Assembly (NCBI GenBank): GCA_022844135.1
Contig: JALHMG010000019.1
Location: 1 to 64,000 of the forward strand
Reading direction: 5' to 3'
Length of the DNA stretch: 64,000 bases
From: Lysobacterales bacterium
GTDB taxonomy: Bacteria > Pseudomonadota > Gammaproteobacteria > Xanthomonadales > SZUA-5
A program made the translations under genes and the position numbers. Under the pieces are notes generated by a model. That model was given only the letters and a program-made list of their open reading frames with translations, had not been told where the DNA came from and made no database searches. How positions within the stretch are numbered: the stretch's first letter is position 1; every line of letters begins with the position of its first letter. Shown here one piece after another: positions 45,455 through 52,446 of this stretch.

Positions 45455-45595
45455 CGAGATCGCCCTCGCCGATTAGGCCGACAAGCATGCGCGGGCGCCG
45501 CACAGCGGGCAAGGCGGGCTGCGCTGGTGCTGGTTGCGGGGAGGTCAAAACATCGGCACGCTACGCCCCGGCGATGATTCGACCGTGGATTGACG

Positions 45596-46180
45596 ATGCC
45601 CAGTGCCAAGCGTGCCGACGATGTCGGCGAATTCACCTATCGCGACTACCAGCGCTGGCCGGCCCATCCGCGCTATGAGTTGCTCGACGGCCGAGCTCGT
45701 CTGATGGCGCCTCCGAGCACATCCCATCAGCGCGTTGTGTTTGAGCTGGGGAGGCAAATCGGCAATGCGTTGGAAGGTCGTTCCTGTCAGGCCTTTGCCG
45801 CCCCAGTCGGCGTGCGCTTGCCCATCGACGATGAATCGGACGAGTACATCAAGACTGCGCTGGAGCCGGATCTGGTGATCGTTTGCGATCCCGCCAAGAT
45901 CGATGCCAAGGGCATACGCGGTGCGCCGGATGTGGTGATCGAGGTACTTTCGCCATCGACCGCAGCCTATGACAGCATCGACAAGCGCGCCGCTTACGAG
46001 CGCGCAGGCGTACGCGAGCTTTGGCTGATCGATGTCGCCAGCGGGCTGGTGCACCGCTACCTGAAAGAAGGCAAGGGATTCAATCCGCCCGAATTGCTGC
46101 GCGCCGAAGGCCGTATCGAGCTTTGCCTGGGCTTTGCGCTGTCGCTGGATTTCATGGTGGCGCTGCGCGAGCGCGATTGA
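45596..46180 (+). CDS. Uma2-family (DUF820) endonuclease-like protein, copy 1
   Basis: A 194-aa PD-(D/E)XK nuclease-fold protein. FTYRDYQRWP and YELLDGRARLMAPPSTSHQR form the N-terminal Uma2 signature. The active-site core is EPDLVIVCDP followed by VVIEVLSPST (Asp, then Glu-Val). ELWLIDVASGLVHRY completes the fold. It is followed 43 bp later by a near-identical second copy. A TTG six bases upstream could also serve as start. Uma2 proteins are abundant in cyanobacteria and some proteobacteria; their biological role is largely unknown. Confidence 0.88.
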   Translation: MPSAKRADDVGEFTYRDYQRWPAHPRYELLDGRARLMAPPSTSHQRVVFELGRQIGNALEGRSCQAFAAPVGVRLPIDDESDEYIKTALEPDLVIVCDPAKIDAKGIRGAPDVVIEVLSPSTAAYDSIDKRAAYERAGVRELWLIDVASGLVHRYLKEGKGFNPPELLRAEGRIELCLGFALSLDFMVALRERD

Positions 46181-46223
46181 CGGCTGGTTGCGGGAGAATC
46201 AAGAATTCGACGCCAGGTGAACT

Positions 46224-46808
46224 ATGCCGAATGCAAGACGTGCCGACGATATCGGCGAATTTACTTATCGCGACTACCAGCGCTGGCCGGCGAGGCCGCG
46301 CTACGAGTTGCTGGATGGCCGCGCGCGTCTGATGGCGCCGCCGACAACGTCCCATCAACGGGTGGTTTTTGAGCTTGGCGCGCAGATCAGGAATGCGTTA
46401 CAAGGTCATTCTTGTCAGGCCTTTGCCGGCCCCGTCGGCGTGCGCTTGCCCATCGACGATGAATCGGACGAGTACATCAAGACTGCGCTGGAGCCGGATC
46501 TGGTGATCGTTTGCGATCCCGCCAAGATCGATGCCAAGGGCATACGCGGTGCGCCGGATGTGGTGATCGAGGTACTTTCGCCATCGACCGCAGCCTACGA
46601 CAGCATCGACAAGCGCGCCGCTTACGAGCGCGCGGGCGTACGCGAGCTATGGCTGATCGATGCCGCCAGCGGGCTGGTGCATCGCTACCTGAAAGAAGGC
46701 AAGGGATTCAACCCGCCCGAATTGCTGCGCGCCGAAGGCAGCATCGAGCTTTGCCTGGGCTTTGCGCTGTCGCTGGATTTCATGGTGGCGCTGCGCGAGC
46801 GCGATTAG
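46224..46808 (+). CDS. Uma2-family (DUF820) endonuclease-like protein, copy 2
   Basis: A 194-aa tandem duplicate of the preceding gene, offset by 628 bp. The first ~65 codons differ at a number of positions (for example PPTTSHQR versus PPSTSHQR). From about 46437 onward the DNA is almost identical to copy 1, with the core around EPDLVIVCDP and VVIEVLSPST apparently unchanged. This uneven divergence suggests gene conversion or a very recent duplication. The catalytic residues are intact, so both copies may be active, perhaps as a heterodimer. Confidence 0.88.
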   Translation: MPNARRADDIGEFTYRDYQRWPARPRYELLDGRARLMAPPTTSHQRVVFELGAQIRNALQGHSCQAFAGPVGVRLPIDDESDEYIKTALEPDLVIVCDPAKIDAKGIRGAPDVVIEVLSPSTAAYDSIDKRAAYERAGVRELWLIDAASGLVHRYLKEGKGFNPPELLRAEGSIELCLGFALSLDFMVALRERD

Positions 46809-46811
46809 GCC

Positions 46812-46904
46812 GGTTCTTGGTTCTTGTATCTTGGTGCCCACAAGAGCACGAATCGTTGACGGGGTCTGGGCTAACTCACCCACGAACCAAGAACCAAGAA
46901 CCAA
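46812..46904. repeat. Heptanucleotide repeats forming an inverted pair
   Basis: GGTTCTTGGTTCTTG at 46812-46826 is exactly complementary to CAAGAACCAAGAACC at 46888-46902. The right arm is three tandem GAACCAA units (46884-46904), the left arm two GGTTCTT units. The arms flank ~60 bases with no gene. The stem could act in termination after the Uma2 genes. A related GGTTGTT array lies at 52399. The rest of the 46809-47029 gap is without recognised features. Confidence 0.7.
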
Positions 46905-47029
46905 CAACCCGCTTTCCGGGCATTTCCAAGGCAACCCATGACCGCCAGCCCACCGCAGCCACGGCGGCGGCTTGAGCTATCCATGGGGCTCAGGGTACGC
47001 TCTACGCTCTTCACGAATTTCTAACTCCA

Positions 47030-48265
47030 ATGCTCCGCACCATTCCGCATAACGAGCGCCTTAGCGAAGTCCGTTACGACATCCGGGGACCGCTGCACGC
47101 ACGAGCGTTGGACTTGGAGCAGCAAGGTCGACCGATCGTGCGCCTCAACATCGGCAATCCGGGGCGGTTTGGGTTCGAAGCGCCAGCGCACGTGCGCGAG
47201 GCGATCGCCAGGCACCTGCGCGACAGCGAGGCGTATTGCCATCAGCAGGGTCTGGTCGAAGCGCGCGAGGCGATCGTCGAAGTTCAGCAAAAGCGTGGCG
47301 TCGCGGCGGATATCCAGCAGGTGTACATCGGCAACGGCGTGAGCGAGCTGATCGACCTTTCGCTGCGCGGATTGCTCAATCCGGGCGATGAGGTGCTGGT
47401 GCCGGCGCCCGATTATCCGCTGTGGACTGCGGCGGTGATTTTGAACGACGGCCAGCCGGTGCATTACCCGTGCCCGCCGGAGCGCCTGGGCTTGCCGGAC
47501 CCGGAAGAAATCGAGCGCTTGATTACGCCGCGCACGCGCGCGCTGGTGGTCATCAACCCGAATAACCCGAATGGCGCGGTGTATCCCTTGGAGCTGCTGC
47601 GCGCGATCGCGGCGATCGCCGAGCGCCACCGGCTGGTGGTTTTCAGCGATGAGATTTACGAGGGCTTGCTGTACGACGATGCGCAGTTCTACCCGATGGC
47701 GCCGCTGGTGAACGGCACGTTGTGTCTGACCATGAGCGGTTTGTCCAAGATGCATCGCGCCTGCGGCTATCGCGTCGGCTGGATGACGGCCACCGGGCGC
47801 GTGTCGGCAGCGCGCGAGTATTTGAAGAGTCTGGACTTGCTGGCCGCGCTGCGCTTGTGCAGCAACGTGCAAGGCCAATGGGCGATTCCGGCGGCGCTGC
47901 GTGGACCGGATACGCATACCGCGCTGTGCCGACCGGGCGGGCGTTTGTACGAAACGCGCGCGGCGCTGCTGCGTGCCGTGGCGCGTTCGCGCTATCTCAA
48001 CGTCGTGGCGCCGCAGGGCGCGATGTACGGTTTCGTGGGCATCGACGACAGCGAATTGCCAGCGTTCGACGATCAGCAGTTTGCGCTGGAATTGCTGGAA
48101 CGCAAGCAAATCCTGATCGTGCCGGGTTCGTCGTTCAACGTGCCCTATCGCAACCATTTCCGCATCACGTTACTGCCCGAAGCGGCATTGATGGAGCGCG
48201 TGATCGGCGCCATCGACGAATTCGTCGCCGCCAGCGTGGCCGGCGAGCGCCGAGCGGTGGCGTGA
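47030..48265 (+). CDS. alaA: Alanine aminotransferase AlaA
   Basis: PLP-dependent class I aminotransferase of 411 aa that makes alanine from pyruvate and glutamate. It aligns along its whole length with E. coli AlaA: YDIRGPLHARALDLEQQG, LNIGNPGRFGFEAP, IYIGNGVSELI-type region, VPAPDYPLWTAAV, INPNNPNGAVYPLELL and FSDEIYEGLLYDDAQ. The PLP lysine is in SGLSKMHRACGYRVGW near residue 239, where Met-His replaces Thr-Tyr of E. coli. The C-terminal ITLLPEAALMERVIGAI also agrees. It overlaps the following SGNH hydrolase by GTGA. Confidence 0.92.
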   Translation: MLRTIPHNERLSEVRYDIRGPLHARALDLEQQGRPIVRLNIGNPGRFGFEAPAHVREAIARHLRDSEAYCHQQGLVEAREAIVEVQQKRGVAADIQQVYIGNGVSELIDLSLRGLLNPGDEVLVPAPDYPLWTAAVILNDGQPVHYPCPPERLGLPDPEEIERLITPRTRALVVINPNNPNGAVYPLELLRAIAAIAERHRLVVFSDEIYEGLLYDDAQFYPMAPLVNGTLCLTMSGLSKMHRACGYRVGWMTATGRVSAAREYLKSLDLLAALRLCSNVQGQWAIPAALRGPDTHTALCRPGGRLYETRAALLRAVARSRYLNVVAPQGAMYGFVGIDDSELPAFDDQQFALELLERKQILIVPGSSFNVPYRNHFRITLLPEAALMERVIGAIDEFVAASVAGERRAVA

Positions 48266-48987
48266 TTCGCGCGTTGCTGGTGGCGGCGATTCTGGCGCCA
48301 ACCGCGGCCAACGCCGAGCAGCGCCCGGCGCGCTATCTGGCGATCGGCGATTCCTACACGATCGGCGAAAGCGTTTCGCCGGCTGAGCGTTGGCCCAACG
48401 CACTGGTGCGCGCTTTGCGTGCCAGCGGCGTGGCGATCGATGACGCGGCTGTCTTCGCGCGGACCGGCTGGACCACCGACGAATTGCTCGCCAAACTGGA
48501 CGTCGCCGAATATGGCAAGCCGGTGGCACTGACCGAAACCGAAGTCGCCGCCAGCCTCGCGCCGCCGTATGACCTGGTCAGCCTGCTGATTGGCGTCAAC
48601 AACCAGTATCGCGGACGCGATGTGGCCAATTTCGAAGCCGAGTTTACGCGCCTGCTGGTACGCGCGATCGGCTATGCGGGCGGCGAGACGCAACGCGTGA
48701 TCGTACTTTCCATTCCGGACTGGGGCAGCACGCCGTTTGCGCGCGAAAAAGGCCGCGATGCAGCCACGATCGCGACTGAGATCGATCGCTACAACGCAGC
48801 CAAGCGCCGCATTTGCGCGGCGCACAACATTGCGTTCATCGACATCACCGGCTTCACGCGCGAGGCGCTGGGCGATCCTTCCCTGTTGGCCGACGACGGT
48901 CTGCACCCTTCGGGCAAGGATTACGCGCGGTGGGCGGAGAAGGCGCTACCGTTTGCTCGCGAAGCGTTGCAGCACGCGCGAGATTAA
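48262..48987 (+). CDS. Secreted SGNH/GDSL-family hydrolase
   Basis: A 241-aa exported esterase or lipase-like protein. The GTG start at 48262 overlaps the alaA stop (GTGA) and begins a signal peptide MIRALLVAAILAPTAANA, with likely cleavage before EQRPAR. Block I is AIGDSYTIGE (nucleophile Ser), block III is LLIGVNNQYRG (Asn), and block V is ADDGLHPSGKDY (Asp and His). These are the four SGNH motifs. The natural ester substrate is unknown. Confidence 0.88.
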   Translation: MIRALLVAAILAPTAANAEQRPARYLAIGDSYTIGESVSPAERWPNALVRALRASGVAIDDAAVFARTGWTTDELLAKLDVAEYGKPVALTETEVAASLAPPYDLVSLLIGVNNQYRGRDVANFEAEFTRLLVRAIGYAGGETQRVIVLSIPDWGSTPFAREKGRDAATIATEIDRYNAAKRRICAAHNIAFIDITGFTREALGDPSLLADDGLHPSGKDYARWAEKALPFAREALQHARD

Positions 48988-49047
48988 GCGCGGTCGGGCC
49001 GCCACACGTTCCCGCGACAGCAGAGACCGCAACCGGAAATCGCTACA

Positions 49048-49635
49048 CTACTCGCGAAATCGCGGCAGCGCCTCGACGATGCGCTGCAAGCGTTCGCGCG
49101 CGCTCTGCATCTCCAGCATCTGCTGCCGCTCGCTCAGATCGAACGGCAACATCTCCGCCAACCGTTGGCCGACCCAGCTGGCGTCGTCGAGTTGCGCTTT
49201 GCTGGGCGTCGGCGCGCCGGGCATCAGGTTTTCATAGAGATTGCCGGCAAGCGTGCCGAGCAATGCGTACTCCGGCGGCAGCGGCTCGCTGCGCTCCTCC
49301 GGCCAGGTCGATATGCGACCGAGCAGCAGTCCATCGTTGCGGCCGTGCACCTGATCGACATGGAATCGCAAACCGCCCTGCACTCGGATACCGAGCAATC
49401 CATCCGGCAGCGCGTCGAAGTCGACGATATGCGCCAGCGTGCCGATGGCGACCACACTCGATGCTGCGCCGGCCTCATGGCCGCGCAGCAGCAGCAAAAC
49501 GCCGAACGGACGGTTCTCGCTGGTGCAGTCGCGCACCATGGACAAGTAGCGCGGCTCGAATATGCGCAGGTTGAGCGTGCCGCCGGGAAACAGCACGGTC
49601 GATAGCGGAAACAGCGGCGTATCCAACGGATTCAC
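49048..49635 (-). CDS. LON N-terminal (PUA-like) substrate-binding domain protein
   Basis: A 195-aa stand-alone LON-substrate-binding domain protein, lacking the ATPase and protease of Lon. It begins with a GTG at 49635 that overlaps the mpl stop (GTGA). PLFPLSTVLFPGGTLNLRIF followed by EPRYLSMVRDC is the family signature. The C-terminal part is helical (RQQMLEMQSARERLQRIVEAL). Such proteins are common next to proteobacterial core genes; the role is unclear, possibly as an adaptor or in protein quality control. Confidence 0.88.
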   Translation of the reverse strand: MNPLDTPLFPLSTVLFPGGTLNLRIFEPRYLSMVRDCTSENRPFGVLLLLRGHEAGAASSVVAIGTLAHIVDFDALPDGLLGIRVQGGLRFHVDQVHGRNDGLLLGRISTWPEERSEPLPPEYALLGTLAGNLYENLMPGAPTPSKAQLDDASWVGQRLAEMLPFDLSERQQMLEMQSARERLQRIVEALPRFRE

Positions 49636-50993
49636 GACGACACCATCGCTGCAAAGCGCTGCGCTGCGCCATCGAAACCGCCATTGCTCATGAACACCAC
49701 ACGATCGCCGTCGCGCGCTTCGCGCTGCACGGCAAGCAACAGCTCATCGACGCTGGCAGCAACGACCAGGCGCTCGGCGATCGGCGCCAAGGTCGCCCGC
49801 GCATCCCAGTTGAGCGCCGGACGGGCGAGCACGAACACCCGATCGGCCGCGTCGAAAGCCTCAGGCAATGCCGCGGCGTGCGCGCCCTGGCGCATCGAAT
49901 TGCTGCGCGGCTCCATGACCGCCAGCACGCGTCGGCCCGGGTCGCGCTGACGCACGCCTGCAAGCGTGGTGGCGATCGCCGTCGGGTGATGTGCGAAGTC
50001 ATCGTAGACGGCAATGCTCGCGTCGCGATCGATACGTTCGAGCCGCCGTTTAACGCCGCCGAACTCACTCAGCGCTGCGCATGCGATGTGCGGTGCTACA
50101 CCTGCAGCGTTCGCCGCAGCAACCGCCGCGAGCGCATTGCGCACGTTGTGATCGCCCACCAGCGACCAGCGCACCTGTGCCACCTGCGCACCGCGATGAA
50201 ACACGGCGAATGCGCTGCCATCGTTGCACATTAATTCCCCGCGCCAATCGACGTCGCCCACGAGGCCGAAGCGCTCGATCGGCGTCCACGCGCCCATCGC
50301 CAGCACTTCGGCAAGATGGGCATCCTCGCCGTTGACGATCAGCCGGCCATTGCGCGGCACGATGCGCACCAGATGGTGAAACTGGCGCTGGATTGCCGCC
50401 ACGTCCGGGAAGATGTCGGCGTGGTCGTATTCGAGATTGTTGAGGATGGCGATCTTCGGTCGGTAATGGACGAATTTGCTGCGCTTGTCGAAGAATGCGG
50501 TGTCGTACTCGTCGGCTTCGATCACGAACCATGGCGCCGCGCCCAGGCGCGCCGATACCGGAAAATCGCGCGGCACCCCGCCGATCAGAAAGCCAGGCGC
50601 GAGGCCGGCACGGTCGAGCACGAAGGCGAGCATGGTAGTGGTGGTGGTCTTGCCGTGCGTGCCGGCCACTGCAAGCACTTTGCGCTGCGCCAGCACGCGA
50701 TCGGCTAACCACTGCGGTCCGCTGGTGTAACGTCGTCCTGCATCGAGAATCGCCTCGACCTCCGGATTGCCGCGCGTCATCGCGTTGCCGATCACCAGCT
50801 CCGTGGGCGGCGGCGGCACATTCTCGGCGCGATAGCCGTCCATCAGCGCGATCCCGAGCGCCTGCAACTGCGTGCTCATCGGCGGATACACCGCCGCATC
50901 GCTGCCAGAGACCGGCAGGCCCAGCTCGCGCGCCAATGCGGCGATGCCGCCCATGAATGTGCCGCAAATGCCGAGGATGTGGATGGCGCTCAT
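49632..50993 (-). CDS. mpl: UDP-N-acetylmuramate:L-alanyl-gamma-D-glutamyl-meso-diaminopimelate ligase
   Basis: Mur-ligase-family enzyme that rejoins recycled tripeptide to UDP-MurNAc in peptidoglycan recycling. The ATG at 50993 gives 453 aa and starts MSAIHILGICGTFMGGIAAL, the Mpl signature; it overlaps the upstream gene's stop by ATGA. The P-loop AVAGTHGKTTTTTMLAFVLD, the acidic VIEADEYDTAFFDKRSKFVH region and LNNLEYDHADIFPD are typical of Mpl, as is the C-terminal YDDFAHHPTAI. The length is normal. Confidence 0.95.
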   Translation of the reverse strand: MSAIHILGICGTFMGGIAALARELGLPVSGSDAAVYPPMSTQLQALGIALMDGYRAENVPPPPTELVIGNAMTRGNPEVEAILDAGRRYTSGPQWLADRVLAQRKVLAVAGTHGKTTTTTMLAFVLDRAGLAPGFLIGGVPRDFPVSARLGAAPWFVIEADEYDTAFFDKRSKFVHYRPKIAILNNLEYDHADIFPDVAAIQRQFHHLVRIVPRNGRLIVNGEDAHLAEVLAMGAWTPIERFGLVGDVDWRGELMCNDGSAFAVFHRGAQVAQVRWSLVGDHNVRNALAAVAAANAAGVAPHIACAALSEFGGVKRRLERIDRDASIAVYDDFAHHPTAIATTLAGVRQRDPGRRVLAVMEPRSNSMRQGAHAAALPEAFDAADRVFVLARPALNWDARATLAPIAERLVVAASVDELLLAVQREARDGDRVVFMSNGGFDGAAQRFAAMVSS

Positions 50994-51502
50994 CCGAGCA
51001 ACCATCCAACCAGCGACTCGTGGATGACGACCAGAGAAAACGCCAGCGCCAGCGCCATCCAGAATCCGATCTGCAGCGCGTGGCGCAAAATGTGCGCATC
51101 GATGACAAAAGTCCAGATGAACAGACCAAGCAAGCCCAGTTGCAAGAATTGCACACCCAGATCGCTGCTGCCCTCGTTGCCGATCAAGGCTTGGCGCACC
51201 GGTATGGCAATCAAGGTAATCGCGATGCTGGCCGCACAGGAGGCGATGGTCGTTTGCGTAAAGCGCTCGGCGAAGCCGAATAGCCATAGCACTGAATACA
51301 AAAGAGCCAGATTGAGCGCCAGGCGCGCCACCACGACCATCGGATCGTATTCTTGGCGACTCAGTTCCAGATGCAAGAAACTGGCGAGCAGTGTCAGGAT
51401 CAGCAATTGACCGAGCAACACGCGCGATGCCGGCGCGTCGCCCGGCGAAGCGCGCAGCGTCATGACATCGTACGTCCAACGCAGGAACGTCGTCAGAGAC
51501 AT
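50990..51502 (-). CDS. Small integral membrane protein, unknown function
   Basis: A 170-aa inner-membrane protein with about five hydrophobic helices (for example VLLGQLLILTLLASFLHLEL, LALNLALLYSVLWLFGF, GLLGLFIWTFVIDAHIL and IGFWMALALAFSLVVIHESL). No charged catalytic pattern is visible. It starts at 51502, one base from the divergent tusA-like gene, and is coupled to mpl by ATGA. A helper in cell-wall recycling is possible by context only. Confidence 0.7.
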   Translation of the reverse strand: MSLTTFLRWTYDVMTLRASPGDAPASRVLLGQLLILTLLASFLHLELSRQEYDPMVVVARLALNLALLYSVLWLFGFAERFTQTTIASCAASIAITLIAIPVRQALIGNEGSSDLGVQFLQLGLLGLFIWTFVIDAHILRHALQIGFWMALALAFSLVVIHESLVGWLLG

Positions 51503-51730
51503 ATGAGCGAGATCGAATTGGACGCGCGCGGCCTCATGTGCCCAGAACCTCTGGTGCTCGCAAAATTGCGGCTGAAGAGCATGCCATCAGGAAGCGTACT
51601 TGCGGTGGACACCGACGACCCACTGGCGCCACTGGACCTGGAAGCGCTGTGCGTTCATTCAGGCGATGAGTGGCTGGGTTCGCGCCAGATCGATGGTGCG
51701 GCGCGCTCGCGTATACGAAAACGCGGATAA
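51503..51730 (+). CDS. TusA-family sulfurtransferase
   Basis: A 75-aa protein that begins MSEIELDARGLMCPEPLVLA. The CPEP motif (Cys13) and the following helix are the TusA/SirA/YedF signature; the cysteine carries a persulfide for sulfur relay, as in tRNA 2-thiolation or sulfur oxidation. The C-terminal strand DEWLGSRQIDG follows. It starts adjacent to, and divergent from, the membrane-protein gene, so the promoters must lie within the two coding regions. Confidence 0.85.
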   Translation: MSEIELDARGLMCPEPLVLAKLRLKSMPSGSVLAVDTDDPLAPLDLEALCVHSGDEWLGSRQIDGAARSRIRKRG

Positions 51731-51769
51731 GCGTCACCGGGCGCCACCTGAGCGTCCGCCCTTGATGCC

Positions 51770-52327
51770 TTACGTCAACGCCAGAATCCGCCCCAGGATT
51801 TCATCGACGCTGCCCTCGCCCGCGACGCGATGCAAGCGCCCGGCGCGCGCGTAGTACTCAAGCACTGGCGCCGTTTGCTGCTGATAAACGTGGAGCCGAT
51901 TGGCGACCGCCTCAGGGCTGTCGTCGGCGCGGCCCTCGGCTTTGGCCCGGCCCGCCAGCCGCGCCAGTAACGATGCTTCGGGCACATCCAACTGCACCAC
52001 AAGATCGAGCGGAAGCTGCATTCGCTTGAGCAGACCATCCAGCGCCAGCGCTTGCGCTTCGTTACGCGGATAGCCATCGAGAATGAAACCGGAAGCCACA
52101 TCGGGCAATCCAAGCCGTTCCTCAAGCATTCCGAGGACGACTTCGTCGGACACCAGATTGCCTTTTTCCATGACCGCCCTGGCCTGCAAGCCCAGCGGCG
52201 TTCCCGCTGCGACAGCAGCGCGCAACAGCTCTCCGGTGGAGATGTGCGCGATGTTGAGGCGCGCCTTGAGCAGCGCCGCCTGAGTGCCTTTGCCAGATCC
52301 GGGTGCCCCGAGCAATACGATCCGCAT
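51770..52327 (-). CDS. adk: Adenylate kinase, short-lid form
   Basis: A 185-aa adenylate kinase (ATP + AMP to 2 ADP). The start at 52327 gives the correct N-terminus MRIVLLGAPGSGKGTQAALL with its P-loop; an in-frame ATG at 52447 would add 40 residues, partly encoded by the heptamer repeat. FILDGYPRNEAQA is the AMP-binding region and LAGRAKAEGRADDSPEAVAN the short lid, without the zinc-finger-type long LID insertion of the E. coli enzyme. The short lid form is typical of Xanthomonas-like and other groups. Confidence 0.94.
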   Translation of the reverse strand: MRIVLLGAPGSGKGTQAALLKARLNIAHISTGELLRAAVAAGTPLGLQARAVMEKGNLVSDEVVLGMLEERLGLPDVASGFILDGYPRNEAQALALDGLLKRMQLPLDLVVQLDVPEASLLARLAGRAKAEGRADDSPEAVANRLHVYQQQTAPVLEYYARAGRLHRVAGEGSVDEILGRILALT

Positions 52328-52398
52328 GAACGCCTGTATCCCTGAAACGCAAGCTCCTGAACCTAGCGCGGGCGATGGGTCTGAGTCAAACGGCCTGT

Positions 52399-52426
52399 GG
52401 TTGTTGGTTGTTGGTTGTTGGTTGTT
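52399..52426. repeat. Four tandem heptanucleotide repeats (GGTTGTT)
   Basis: GGTTGTT occurs four times in tandem at 52399-52426, upstream of adk and downstream of dnaB. It is one base away from the GGTTCTT unit at 46812. Copy number could vary by slippage. It is in the leader ahead of the adk start and could affect adk expression. Confidence 0.75.
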
Positions 52427-52446
52427 GTGCCCCGCGCCCCGCCTCA

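Noticed and set aside
52399-52426. CRISPR-like array
   Set aside because: The units are seven bases in direct tandem without spacers; no cas genes are present.
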